Source of the DNA: Monocercomonoides exilis
Taxonomy: Eukaryota > Preaxostyla > Oxymonadida > Polymastigidae
DNA length: 41,279 nucleotides
NCBI GenBank assembly: GCA_001643675.2
Contig: LSRY02000086.1
Location: forward strand, 1-41,279
Direction: 5' to 3'
Shown: positions 11,181 through 22,089 of the stretch, one piece after another
Numbering within the stretch: position 1 is the stretch's first letter
Layout: every line of letters begins with the position of its first letter
The notes under the pieces: model-generated
What the model was told of the DNA's origin: nothing
What the model saw: only the letters and a program-made list of their open reading frames with translations
Databases searched by the model: none
Position numbers and translations under genes: made by a program

Positions 11181-11339
11181 GAAAAGAAGAAGAAGAAGAA
11201 GATGTTGATGGAGTTGAAGAAGAAGAGGAAGAGGAGGAGGAGGAGGAAGAGGAAGTAGTAGTAGTAGTAGAAGAAGAAGAAGAAGAAGAAGAGGAAGAGG
11301 AAGAGGAAGAGGAAGAGGAAGAAGAAGAAGAAGATTGGT

Positions 11340-12204
11340 GGAAGTGAAAGGAGGTTTTGCAAAGAAAGTGATTGAAGTGCATTTGAACATGTTTCATCTG
11401 CTGCTTCTTTCTCCTCATCCGAAGATGATGAAGCGAAAGAGCAAGATATTTGGACATAGCAACATTCAGTTGTTTCACAATCAACTGGCAATGATGACGA
11501 TTAAAAGGAAGATGATATCAAAGATGATGCTAATTCTTGATACTCCGTTCTTTCAGCAGTTGCTCCTTCAAATTGTTCAGATTTGGACGAATAAATTTGG
11601 TCATCCAATGGTCCTTCTAAAGATTCTGAGGTTTTCGTGTTTGCATATCCTTCTCAGCGTCTTCTTCATTCTCTTTCACTCTCACTCTCTTCTTCTTCGT
11701 TTTCTTTTCTGACTTTTTCAAGTTCTTTGTTAATTTCTTTTCTTAATTCCTTTTATAACATCCTTTCATCTGGTTTGATTGCAATTCACCTCAATCTCCC
11801 TCATTTCCTCGACCTCCTTCATCTTCCAAATCATCATTTCACCTCTTCATTTTCTCCTCTTTCTATCCCTTTCGATCTGAGCACTCAACAAAACGAATCA
11901 GAATTCTTGTGATTATTAAAAAATAAGGTTCATCTTTCCCTTTTGCCTCTGGCTCAACAGAACTCTTCATCTGATGTCCAGCCCTTCTTCTGTGTGGATG
12001 AAGACATGTAGAATAGGAAGAAAGCAAACCAAGTGGAAAAGCAGAGAAAAGAGAAGAAGAAGAAGAATGGGTAGGTTGCTGTTTATTCTGTGCCTTTGAA
12101 TGAATACGGAGTTGCAGTTGAGAAAAGCAGAAGAGGGAAAATGAGTTTCTGGAAGCTGAGTAAAATCGAAGTTGGAAATTTGCACAAAGTTGCCTTTTTG
12201 TCAC
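11340..12204 (-). pseudogene. Upstream part of minus-strand Ser-rich gene
   Basis: From about 11640 down to 11340 the minus strand reads complex sequence: TSESLEGPLDDQIYSSKSEQ, then TAERTEYQELASSLISSSF. A TAA follows at about 11508-11510, and the same frame continues PVDCETTECCYVQISCSFAS, SSSDEEKEAADETC, LQSLSLQNLLSLPP into the repeat tract. Further upstream are a Glu/Lys helix (KEINKELEKVRKENEEEE) and a segment at 11863-12204 (SVEPEAKGKDEPYFL), each in a shifted frame. The continuity on both sides of single stops or indels argues for a real ancestral gene now broken. No known domain recognised. Confidence 0.45.
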
Positions 12205-12368
12205 TTTATGAATTAATCAAACGAAAATGCCTCCGTTGCAGTCATTTGTTTCCGTCTTTCATTCGCCTCGCTTTATCTTCTTTTAAGCTGTTTTTCTTTC
12301 TGTTCTCAAAAAGAAATGAGATATTTTCCTTTATATTTTCTGCAGTTGCACCTATTTTCAGCTTGCAA

Positions 12369-12830
12369 TCACGGTGCAGGCGGAGGAACGAACGAATAAT
12401 AAACAGCACTAGCAGATACCAATAAAATTCGCGGTTGATAATAACTTCTGGTATTTTTATAGGAAATTGTATTGCCGTTTAAAAAAATACAGTTGTTGAT
12501 GTAATAGATGCTTCTGCTTTTGCTTCTGCTGTTTCGATCGTGTTGGGAGTGATTTTTCCTGATCGTTCGTTTTGTGTTCTCGTAATCATCGGAATCATCA
12601 CACATGGAGTTTCTTTCTTCTTCCATTTAATCATATTTCATTTCCTTATCTTCTTCATTCATTTCTCCTACTCTTTCTATTTCTCTCCCTTTTCTCAGAG
12701 AAAATTCTTGATCCTTCATCTTCATCTGCAAATTCAGTTGTTCTTCATTTGATCGATTGAACGGCAAATGGGGAGATCTGAACGTAAAACAACACATTGC
12801 TTCAAATTCAGTCGAAATTTTCAATACAAA
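12369..12830 (-). pseudogene. Minus-strand coding remnant interrupted by one TAA
   Basis: Two open frames lie in the same phase with only TAA 12627-12629 between them. Upstream reads FTFRSPHLPFNRSNEEQLNL, then a charged helix (RKGREIERVGEMNEEDKEM). Downstream reads EEERNSMCDDSDDYENTKRT, then RKNHSQHDRNSRSKSRS, ending PPPAP and TGA. About 150 codons with plausible composition across the stop. Domain unknown. It may be the 5' part of the long minus-strand gene or a separate gene. Confidence 0.4.
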
Positions 12831-13038
12831 TTGGATAATGCATCAGAGATGATGATATAATGGAATGGGATGTGGAAGAAGAAGACGAAGATTAAGAAGA
12901 AGAAGAAGAAGAAGATATTGAAGTTTCAAATGCCATCTGATATTCAATGTCTGCCTCCTGCTTCAAATGTCCAACAAATTGATTTGCAAATCAAATTGTT
13001 ATTCCATCAGAACATGACAATAATTCTCCAAAAAATGC
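12831..13038. other. Short spacer with a GAAGAA run
   Basis: A plus-strand acidic frame (MEWDVEEEDED then TAA then more Glu) competes with Leu-rich minus-strand frames. Nothing is supported. Confidence 0.2.
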
Positions 13039-13560
13039 TCAATGTGAAGAAAGTGCCAAATCCATTTCTGTGAAAGTGACTTGTCTCTCTTTTAGGTTGT
13101 ATCGACTTTCTTGTCTTCTCTGTGTTACTTTTTTATTCTTTAGCCATCTTCTCTTTGTTTCATTCATCTGTGTTGAGTAAAAGGTAATTAACATTTTCCA
13201 AAAAAGAATCTCCAAAAGCAATATCTTTTCGAGCAATGTTCAAAAAAAATGAATTTTTATCAGACAAGCTCAGTTTTCGCTCATTCCGTATCCGAAAAAA
13301 TAGAAAGACGAAGACGATGCAGAAGAAGATTGCCAAATACGGCTGTCAGCAATAAAATATAATGAAGAAGATGAGCAGATATTGTGAATAAATTCCTCTC
13401 TCTGTTGGAGTGGCTCGTAGGGAAGTTGAGCCAAATGAGAAGAAGTCAGCAGCATTTCCAGCAGAATATTCAGCAAAACGAGAATCACCAAAATTAACAG
13501 TGCTATCAGAAAAAACATTTTGTGTGTTGAATGAAACAATCATTGGCCATTGAAATGTTT
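13039..13560 (-). pseudogene. Minus-strand coding remnant
   Basis: The frame from 13543 reads VSFNTQNVFSDSTVNFGDSR and RFAEYSAGNAADFFSFGSTS, typical of real protein sequence. After an indel it passes into SRIWQSSSASSSSFYFFGYG. A further charged segment ends at 13039. No domain recognised. It points away from the intact gene starting at 13796. Confidence 0.35.
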
Positions 13561-13795
13561 CATTTGTGTAAGGCTCTCTTGTTGTTCAACAAATCCATAT
13601 CAATAATTTTGTTGAATAATCTGAGGCTGAAAATGAATGATGAATTCATAAAATTTTCCGCTTGAACACGCCTTTATGTATATAATCATTTTTGAAAGTT
13701 ATTGTTCTCCACACAAACAAAAAATATGGAAAAAAAAGTTCTTTATTTGAAAAATAAAAAATATAACGATCAAATCTGGCTTTTGTTTATCAAAA

Positions 13796-16740
13796 ATGAA
13801 TCCTTTCAAAAGAAAACATAACGGAATTGGAAACAAGAGCGTCAAACGGGATGTGAAAAATCTAGAAAATATTTTCGGAAAAATGTCGGAAGACCACGCC
13901 GAACTTGTTCTCACATCATTTTTACAATCTACGGAAAAAGGAAAAAAACTTTTGGAGGCATTGTCCACTTTGAAAACATGTTTGTATTTGTTTAATTATA
14001 AAATACAAAAAAACAATTATTCTAACAACTTTATTTCATTTAAATTTGGATTTTTTTATTTACTACAGCTTTTCCGACAGAACACTACAACGAAATAGAT
14101 CCTCACTCAGATTCAGAAAGCACTGAATCATTTGAAGATTATCCTTTGACAAAATGTGATAATAAAAATAAATATATTCATAAACAACATTTTCTGCAGT
14201 TTCCATTTGTTAAAATTAAATCAACTAAAAATTCACAAATACAACAAGAAAAACAGCTAAGCCTGAGTTCACAACAAATTAGTTCTATCAATTCACAGAC
14301 AATATACAATACATCAATATTTCGCATTCCAAACATCAACAATCCAATTTTAACATCATCATTTATGAATATTGTTCAGTCAGATCCTTCTAATATTCAT
14401 TCAAATACTTCTCCAGCTCCCTCAATGAATATTGTTCAGTCAGATCCTTCTAATATTCATTCAAATACTTCTCCAGCTCCCTCAATGAATATTGTTCAGT
14501 CAGATCCTTCTAATATTCATTCAAATACTTCTCCAGCTCCCTCAATGAATATTGTTCAGTCAGATCCTTCTAATATTCATTCAAATACTTCTCCAGCTCC
14601 CTCAATGAATATTGTTCAGTCAGATCCTTCTAATATTCATTCAAATACTTCTCCAGCTCCCTCAATGAATATTGTTCAGTCAGATCCTTCTAATATTCAT
14701 TCAAATACTTCTCCAGCTCCCTCAATGAATATTGTTCAGTCAGATCCTTCTAATATTCATTCAAATACTTCTCCAGCTCCCTCAATGAATATTGTTCAGT
14801 CAGATCCTTCTAATATTCATTCAAATACTTCTCCAGCTCCCTCAATGAATATTGTTCAGTCAGATCCTTCTAATATTCATTCAAATACTTCTCCAGCTCC
14901 CTCAATGAATATTGTTCAGTCAGATCCTTCTAATATTCATTCAAATACTTCTCCAGCTCCCTCAATGAATATTGTTCAGTCAGATCCTTCTAATATTCAT
15001 TCAAATACTTCTCCAGCTCCCTCAATGAATATTGTTCAGTCAGATCCTTCTAATATTCATTCAAATACTTCTCCAGCTCCCTCAATGAATATTGTTCAGT
15101 CAGATCCTTCTAATATTCATTCAAATACTTCTCCAGCTCCCTCAATGAATATTGTTCAGTCAGATCCTTCTAATATTCATTCAAATACTTCTCCAGCTCC
15201 CTCAATGAATATTGTTCAGTCAGATCCTTCTAATATTCATTCAAATACTTCTCCAGCTCCCTCAATGAATATTGTTCAGTCAGATCCTTCTAATATTCAT
15301 TCAAATACTTCTCCAGCTCCCTCAATGAATATTGTTCAGTCAGATCCTTCTAATATTCATTCAAATACTTCTCCAGCTCCCTCAATGAATATTGTTCAGT
15401 CAGATCCTTCTAATATTCATTCAAATACTTCTCCAGCTCCCTCAATGAATATTGTTCAGTCAGATCCTTCTAATATTCATTCAAATACTTCTCCAGCTCC
15501 CTCAATGAATATTGTTCAGTCAGATCCTTCTAATATTCATTCAAAAACTTCAGTAATTTTGGATTATAGTTTTGAGGATTATTTTATAAATTCTATTGAT
15601 ACTTATGATTATTTTATGAAATGCACATTTCGTCCTAAATTGAAAATAGATAACAAATCCAAATTAAACACAGATTGTATTTATGATAATGCGGAGAGTT
15701 TGAATAAATTGGAGTTGAGTGATAAAGATAGTGATGATGATGAAAATGAATTAATGAGTATATGTGAAGGAAGATCATTGAATAATTTTGGGAAAACATG
15801 TGCTTTCAATTCTTTATGTCAATGTCTTGCTTCATTATGCATTGATAAATGCACAAAAGATAGCAACATTTCCAAAAATCAAAGTTATTTTTTGAATCTT
15901 TTGGAAGAAATTCGGAATCCATCAAAAATAGTGAATGCTTGGGGAAAGAGGAGAATGAAGAATTTTTATGAACTGCTGTTTGGGTGTCTGGATGAACCAA
16001 AAATTTTGACTGACGTGTTTACTGCAGTTATGGAATTCCTATCAAAAAATAATTGGAATTTGAAGGAGATGTTTTTGATCCGCAGCCATAGAATAAATAT
16101 GTGCACCAGCTGCCATCATTTATCTTCATCATTAAGAGGAGCAGGTTATTTTATTTCAATCGCTGGATCAGATATTGTCGGTGGGTTGAATTGTGTGTTT
16201 CAAGCCTCAGATGATTTTGCTGAGAATCTACTTTCAAATTGTGATAACTGCTGGACGAAATCTGCATTTGAAAACTGGATATGGCTTTACGATTTCCCTT
16301 TCATTTTGTGTATTTATCACAAGTTCATTGATGGAGATTATGTGAGTTCTCCTCCAATCAAATTATTCTTCAGAAGTCAAGGAATAGGCCCAAATGATTT
16401 TCATGTGTTCAGTCCTCGTGTGTTATCTTCAATTGACAATCATTCATCTGATAGTGAGATAGTTGCAAAATACAACTTCGTTGGAACAATTATCCATTCT
16501 TCATTGAAGCATAAAGAAGGGCATTTTATTTCAATAGTCAAAAATGGAAGTTCTACTGACCATTCCAATGACAGCTTTCTGCAGTGCGATGATGACAAAA
16601 TTTCAATTATTGACTTCACTAAATGGGACCAATACTGGGATTATCTTTCAGAAGAAAAATGGAATTTTTCAATGAGTTTTTTCAAACTGTTTGAAACAAA
16701 ATACAGAAATAGTTCATCAAAACCCTTCTTGGATAAATGA
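13796..16740 (+). CDS. Ubiquitin-specific-protease-like protein with 20 x 20-residue repeats (intact, one intron)
   Basis: Join 13796-13979 and 14069-16740. The 89-bp intron starts GTTTGT and ends TACAG, phase 1. The protein has 951 residues and ends at TGA. Order: charged helical N-terminus (1-61), low-complexity segment, twenty MNIVQSDPSNIHSNTSPAPS units (about 161-554), an acidic linker, then a peptidase C19-like domain. The Cys box NNFGKTCAFNSLCQCL places the nucleophile at Cys639 (codon 15799-15801). Two CxxC pairs (MCTSC, NCDNC) sit where USPs carry their zinc ribbon, with the following DFPFILCIYHKF. The His box GHFISIVK places His880 (16522-16524), followed by acidic DDDKISIIDF. USPs remove ubiquitin from proteins; activity is inferred. 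Cys-His spacing (241) matches the transposon-borne domain at 26.2-26.9 kb (about 240), and both genes carry a phase-1 first intron after a short helical exon, so they are probably related. No TIRs flank this gene. Confidence 0.85.
13980..14068 (+). other. Spliceosomal intron (89 bp)
   Basis: GTTTGT donor and TACAG acceptor. Removal joins a phase-1 codon (T + CT) and keeps the frame open from ATG 13796 to TGA 16740. Confidence 0.8.
14365..15546 (+). repeat. 60-bp coding tandem repeat, 19 full copies plus one partial
   Basis: Head-to-tail 60-bp units start at 14365 and repeat without interruption. All full copies appear identical base for base; the last diverges after AATATTCATTCAAA. Each unit encodes MNIVQSDPSNIHSNTSPAPS with Ser-Pro and Ala-Pro-Ser sites. 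Identity at silent positions means very recent expansion or ongoing homogenisation. The units abut directly, so this is not a CRISPR array. Confidence 0.97.
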
Positions 16741-17239
16741 ATGTTTCATATTTTTTTTTAATATTCATTAGTGCACATCATTAATCATTCCACTAAATAA
16801 TAAATATCAACTGCGATTAAAACCATTTTTTAATTAAGAAAATATGAAATAAAAAATTGATAATTACACTGCATTAATTCAAATGAATTGACATTAAGTT
16901 GTCATATAGAATAACGTAAACATAATAACACGAAAGCATTTGTCTATCATTAATTAGTTAACAACCAAGTCATATAAACACCAAGTGTGATGTGGGGATA
17001 AAAAAATAAAGTGAGTGAGAAATGGAAAGTGAGAAATTTAGAGTGAAAAATGATGTATTGATTTGTATTTACTGGTGAATTATTTTGTATGTTGTCTTTT
17101 CTGATATACTTGCCTATGAATATTTATTTCAATACGGAACAAATGAATATTTCATTTTAAACTTTAGTCTTTTCTTTATTCAATTGGTGTTTTGATCATT
17201 TATGATAATTATCAATCCCATTAAAATGATCATATCTAT
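16741..17239. other. AT-rich spacer after the USP-like gene
   Basis: No gene supported. AATAAA-like hexamers occur just after the stop codon and could serve 3'-end formation. No inverted partner of the region upstream of 13796 was found. Confidence 0.4.
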
Positions 17240-19207
17240 CCCTCCTCTTTCAATATCTCTTTCCACCATCAAATAAATTCTTTGTCAAATGCCCCTATCG
17301 TTCATGTTGGAACTGAAAATAAAAGAAAAACACTCGGAAGATTGAATTTATTAGATTTGAACAGTCATCTCTTTGAGTGTGCGAATGGAATGATTCTAAT
17401 TGAGGAAGTGATTTGGATGGTGCACTTTATGTTCATTCACTGCATGTTCAAGAAATGTGAATAATGGAGCGTTATTCTGTCAAAATTTGTTGAAAATCTC
17501 TCTCGAAAAATCCAATTTTTCATGTTATCAAGCGAGGAATGGAGGAGCAGTTGAAGTGTATGCTCCACAATCAAATTCCAAATATCACATTTTGGAAAAT
17601 AAAGTCGAAAGTTATTCAATAACATGCTGGTGTGGAATTGGTTGGTATTTTGTACAACAAACAATTCCTGCAAATGGTAAATTCCTGTTTTCCAAATGCA
17701 AGTTCATCTCAAATACAGGTGGTGATTCTGCTGGTTCTTTCACATTCAATTGGCCTCCACAAAATAAACCAAAACAATGCTTGCTCCAAGAGTGCCAGTT
17801 CATAAATAACAAAGTCGAAAATCCAACTACCTATGGTGGTGCTGCGTTGTGTTGAACAAGAACATATGATTGGATGAATGGAATGAAATTCATCACTTTC
17901 TGTTTCTTCAATGAAATACAGCTACTAACGGAAGAGGAAATGATGTGTTTTTCAATGGTAATTCCATAACTCAATCTCCGTTTGAGAATTGCGGATCAAC
18001 AACCCCAACAAAAAAAGTGCGGAACAACAACACAGCTGATAATGAGACTGTCAACAGCTCGCTCCCTCTCATAAGCCAGAACAAAAATGTTGCAAACAAC
18101 GGAACAGATGTTGATGGCTGTGGAAGAACGCAACAGAATCGTTGCTCCACTATGGAGTATGCAATCTATGGCTTATTCTTTTAAAAGAGGCTTCCCTCAC
18201 CCTCCTCAGCTCAACATTTGCTCCCACTCAAACACTTATCTTCCTTGCTTTTGACACATAAATCAAAGGAAATGGCACAGATACCATCACCATCGCATCA
18301 AGCGGAATTCTTCAATCATCATCTTTTTTTTCAGCCATTTCTGCACTCTACCGACAGACTCAGGGCTCCCTCACAGTCTCTGCCCTCACCGTCACCCACA
18401 ACTCCACAAATCAAATCACCCCCATCCTCTTCCACCTCTCCGAAAACTCCCCTTCCCTCAACCTCAACACAACCGCCATCACCGGAACAACACCATCTTC
18501 ATCATCAATCAAAACTCCCCTCTTCTTCCTCACTGCTGGCTCCCTCGCCCTCAACCACACAGCAATCACAAAACTCACACTTAACAACTCCAGCATCCCC
18601 ACATCACCTCCACAGCCACCCCCACCAGCTGTGTCCTCTCCTCTGCCACCTCCCCTGCCCTCTCCCTCTCCCTCGCCAACTGCACCATGACCAGCATCAA
18701 TTCAGAACAGTTGAGCCAACAAACTCCCACCAATGGCGGGGCATCTCATTCGCGTCATCTGCACCTGCCAACTCGTTTTCAGTGAGCAACACCACCTTCT
18801 CCGACTGTTGTGTGAGTGAGGATACAAGTTCTGGAGGAAGAGGCGGTGCTCTCATGATCGAGTTCAATGAAGGCTCACAAGTGTCAGAATCCTCCTTTGC
18901 CATCACCAATATCGTGTTTTCAGCCAACAAGGCCTGTGTCGGAAGAGATATGTATTTTGTGTGTGAATCATTTGTCGCTTCTGTGAAAGAGCCCTTGTTC
19001 ACTTTCATGACAAGCATCACTCAGAAAGACAATTCGGCTGTTGGACATGACAGAACAGAAGCAATTGGAATTTCGATTTATAAATCTTTATCAACAGGCA
19101 TACAGCTGACAATGAATACGTGGAAAACATGTTTGGTGTCAAAGCAATGTATTTCTGGCTATCAAAGATGCCCTGCAAGTGCACACGCAATGCGACGGGG
19201 CTTCTGA
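17240..19207 (+). pseudogene. Beta-helix (Pmp-like) surface-type protein, broken
   Basis: Short repeats of the kind found in parallel beta-helix proteins recur: NNGALFCQNLL, KCKFISNTGGDSAGSFTF, QECQFINNKVENPT, YGGAALC, then ATNGRGNDVFFNG. A conserved-looking block GTDVDGCGRTQQNRCSTMEY (about 18100) is shared with the fragment at 36280-36690 (CGRPQQTPCASIEFAL). A long Ser/Thr/Pro/Leu region with TITIASSGIL and SLTVSALTVTHNST follows in another frame. The 3' part reads GGRGGALMIEFNEGSQVSES and SFAITNIVFSANKACVGRDM. Interruptions: TGA 17853-17855, TAA 18259-18261 and several single-base shifts. I recall large families like this in oxymonads. Likely a secreted or surface protein when intact; no signal peptide identified here. 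Confidence 0.6.
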
Positions 19208-19800
19208 AGAAGGTGAAGAACGTTGGTAAATAATAATAAACGTGCAGACAAATTGTGAATTTGTGCGCGCAATAGAAAAACCGAAGAAAGTTGTGGAGAT
19301 GGCACACAAAATTGAAGAAAACTGCTCGTATGCGCATGTGATGAAATCAACATAACTTGTCGGACATGTATTCTCTTCTTTTATAGAATTATCTGTTAAA
19401 TATGCCTTTTCATCAAAATTGCTTTCACTCATCGTTTCATCTTCTCAGACATGTTGAAGGCATGTGGCCTTGCGAAATCTCTCGAAAATTATCCCTGCAA
19501 CTGTTTGTTCAAAGAAATCTTTTCCCACCTTGCTCCTTCTTCTTCCTGTTATTCTTTCAATCTCAAAATAAATTTTGTAGAGGCAACCTTCATGGATTGT
19601 GTGCCCGATGATCGACTATTCTTGATTTGACATTGTAGCATTTCATTTGTAAAATAATTTTTAAAGATATTCCTTGATAGAATAAATATTTCTTTCGTCT
19701 ATCTGAGTAGGAATGAAAGGTGATGCTTGGCCCTGGATTTAACGGGAGTTGAATGAAATGGAAATAGGAATATTTTTAATTCGTTCATCGAAGAAGATGT
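19208..19800. other. No supported gene
   Basis: Short open frames exist on both strands, the longest 106 codons on the minus strand (19017-19337), without recognisable features. It may include the eroded 3' end of the preceding gene. Confidence 0.35.
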
Positions 19801-20910
19801 TGAAGAAGAAGAATGCATAGGAGAATGAATGTTGTGTGTGGAAAATGTCTGTCTGAGAAATTAAAGCTTTCAGATCGTATTTCTCAGAATGAGAATGTTT
19901 TCATTGGCTTATTTTGGAATTCATAAAAAGATGACGATAAGCTGAAGGAATTAAATAGCAAGGAAAAGAGGCAGATAAAGAAGGAAGAAGATGAAGTTGC
20001 AAAAATAGTTGAAGGAGTTGAAAAAGAAATAATAAGAAAAAGATGATGACGAGGAGGAAGAAGAAGATTATGAAAGCTATGAAGGTGGAGCAATTGAGAA
20101 TTGTGAAACGCATTCAATCCTTTTAATAAAGATGTTGAAAATGACTTGAATGATGTCGACCGATAAAAACACATTATTCGATGAGTTGATTTCAGATGAA
20201 ATAGACAATCTTTATCACAAAATATGTGAAAGGGAAAGAGATACAAACAGATGAAGAATGAAGTCCACAAATCGTTGATTGCCTATGAGTGGTTGAACTG
20301 CTTTGTCCCTCACAAAAAGAAAATTGTGTTTGTCCGTTGGTGTTCATAATTCAAACGAACGAAACGTCTGATGAGGATATTGGCAGAGAATAATTCGAAA
20401 TCGAAGAAGGCGTTGACAATTGATGAAGTTGACTTCAATTGCAAAAATTTCAAATGAAATAAGAAGAAAATGACGAATTTTATGATTATGTGATTGATGT
20501 GTCGATTCTGGCAATGAGCATCTTTTATTGAAGTGAGACTGTTGAGAATGATAGCGAAGGTGAAGAAAAATAGAAGATGTCAGGTTTTTCAAGTCACGTT
20601 GGGCGATAGAAAAAACTGAATGTGTTCTGAATGTGAATGACCATCCAGCTTATCAGCCCAGATAAAAGAGTCGCAACTGCAAAACATTCCGAACAAAAAT
20701 GCCAAATAAACTGCTTTTCTCTTTCTTGCAAACTCATGTTAAGCATTGTCAGGCTATGCAGCATGCAAAACAGATGGTAAGAAACGAATGACTTCGTTGA
20801 ATGCAATCCAAACAAGAATCATCTCAAAACTTCTGGATCTTTTGCAAAGGATTTCAGGGCTTCCCTCTCTTTGTGGTATTCCTGTACTTGATCAATTTGT
20901 ATTCATTGAA
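19801..20910 (+). pseudogene. Strongly decayed plus-strand gene
   Basis: Fragments in shifting frames read as protein in one direction: KLKELNSKEKRQIKKEEDEV, then FNPFNKDVENDLNDVDR, TLFDELISDEIDNLYHKICE, VHKSLIAYEWLNCFVPHKKK, KALTIDEVDFNCKNF and EFYDYVIDVSILAMSIFY. All three stop codons and several indels interrupt it. I do not recognise the family. Minus-strand frames here are Leu/Phe/Ser-rich shadows. Confidence 0.35.
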
Positions 20911-21193
20911 AGAACACCTTAAAAGAAAAATGAATGAAATAAAAGAAAATCAAACCATTTTTTTTTCTTGAAATATTTTCCTATCTCCAACTCACTCGAA
21001 ATGATCAGCCCACCTGGCTTTCTTGCAATATAAAATTTCCTCTTGCCACAAAAAATTCAGACAACTGGACAATAAATGGCTGGAATAGAAAGTCATTGAA
21101 AGCACAGAATCCATTGTGAAACGAGCTGTAATATCAGATTAAAACACATAATTCTTAAATAAACAAGAAATCAACTCTTTTTCAAAGACTTAT
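20911..21193. other. AT-rich spacer
   Basis: Nothing supported. Confidence 0.4.
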
Positions 21194-21350
21194 TTAACGC
21201 CATTTCTTTGCTGATAGCTTTCCAACGGGTTTCGCGTAAATGGCGATGCGTTTGTCGTTAAGACCAGCTGAGTGTTTCGCTCTGTTCGCTTCCTCCATTG
21301 TCCTATGCTTCAATTCCCTTTCCTTTTCCACAAAGAAAATCTTCTCCCAA
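21194..21350 (-). pseudogene. C-terminal coding segment, minus strand
   Basis: A minus-strand frame ending at TAA 21194-21196 reads a charged helix (FVEKERELKHRTMEEANRAK) followed by HSAGLNDKRIAIYAKPVGKL and SAKKWR. Composition is convincing, but the frame is closed upstream by TGA, so it is either a last exon or a fragment. The family is not recognised. Confidence 0.35.
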
Positions 21351-21750
21351 ATAAAAAATCACGCAAAATAAGTCCTGAGCATAAGATATACCAAGTACAC
21401 AACATTTCGCTCGAAATGAACAAGCTGTTCATTTCAACTTTTCTAACATTTTAATCGCTTTTTTTGTATCTTGCTTTATTCATTTTTCATTCAAAATATC
21501 ACAGCCGATGTTGCATCATGTATTTTGCAACATATAACTTGATTCAAACTTCATGCAACTTCCCTCATCAATTCACTTTTTGGAAGCAATCGATGCAAAC
21601 AGCCACCCGCTCCTCCATTTGAAGGCTAAATCCCTGTTCTTCTTCAATGCTATAACTCGCATGAGTGCATCTGTGTTTGCGCTCAATAGTAGCTCAAATA
21701 TGCTCAGGCTGCTGCAAATAATTTATCAAAAATCTTCACTAATAAAATTA
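21351..21750. other. No supported gene
   Basis: It is AT-rich with one 66-codon plus-strand frame (21553-21753) of unclear nature. Confidence 0.3.
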
Positions 21751-21950
21751 TAGGTTGCAGACCCTTATTAAATAACCAAACAATAAATGAATGTTTTGTT
21801 GCCCTTCGTCTTGCCTGTTTTGAGGTAAAAGAATGAAAATGATGCAGAGGAAAAAGTTTATGAATGTGCATCTTCAGGTATTTTAATCGATATTTGTGAC
21901 TCTTTTGAAGTAGATGTTCCTTCAACATTCAGAAAATGAACCAATATGTT
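21751..21950 (+). pseudogene. Small plus-strand coding remnant
   Basis: After AAATTATAG, a possible acceptor, the frame reads CRPLLNNQTINECFVALRLA and CFEVKE. A one-base shift then gives ENDAEEKVYECASSGILIDI and CDSFEVDVPSTFRK. The helical composition resembles the family starting at 22090 and it could be its 5' end, but this is not shown. Confidence 0.3.
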
Positions 21951-22089
21951 GCTTCATCTTGATTTTTCCGAAGGCAGCAGGACCAGTAACAAATGTTTTA
22001 TGGTGTGCATGGGGCATTACTGAATCACTGCTTATGCGATTTTATCTGTTCTTTTTTTATTATTATGAAATAAATAAATTTTTTATTGA

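Larger units (their letters stand above)
8287..11335. repeat. Three-kilobase polypurine (GAA/GAG/GGA) tract
   Basis: The plus strand is almost entirely A and G for about 3 kb, with runs over 100 nt containing no pyrimidine at all (for example around 8295-8440). Units include GAA, GAG, GAGAAA, GAAGGA and GGA. Plus-strand frames read Glu/Lys/Arg helices (8301-9533, 9506-9883, 9880-10449, 10501-11208); minus-strand frames read Ser/Phe/Leu-rich sequence. Coding on the minus strand both downstream (6.4-8.3 kb) and upstream (11.3-11.6 kb) favours a minus-strand Ser-rich region. Informative plus-strand islands such as FDFGFEMNEEEGE keep the opposite reading alive. Confidence 0.8.

Noticed and set aside
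9773-11491. 572-codon minus-strand ORF as one real protein
   Set aside because: Only its upstream end (PVDCETTECC...LSLPP) looks like protein. The rest is the Phe/Leu/Ser shadow of a purine tract whose frame slips repeatedly, so the ORF as called is not a reliable gene model.
14365-15546. CRISPR-like array
   Set aside because: The 60-bp units abut without spacers, stay in one reading frame and lie inside a eukaryotic gene; this is a coding tandem repeat.
13796-16740. Second TIR-bounded transposon around the stand-alone USP gene
   Set aside because: I compared the sequence upstream of 13796 with that after 16740 in inverted orientation and saw no matching ends.
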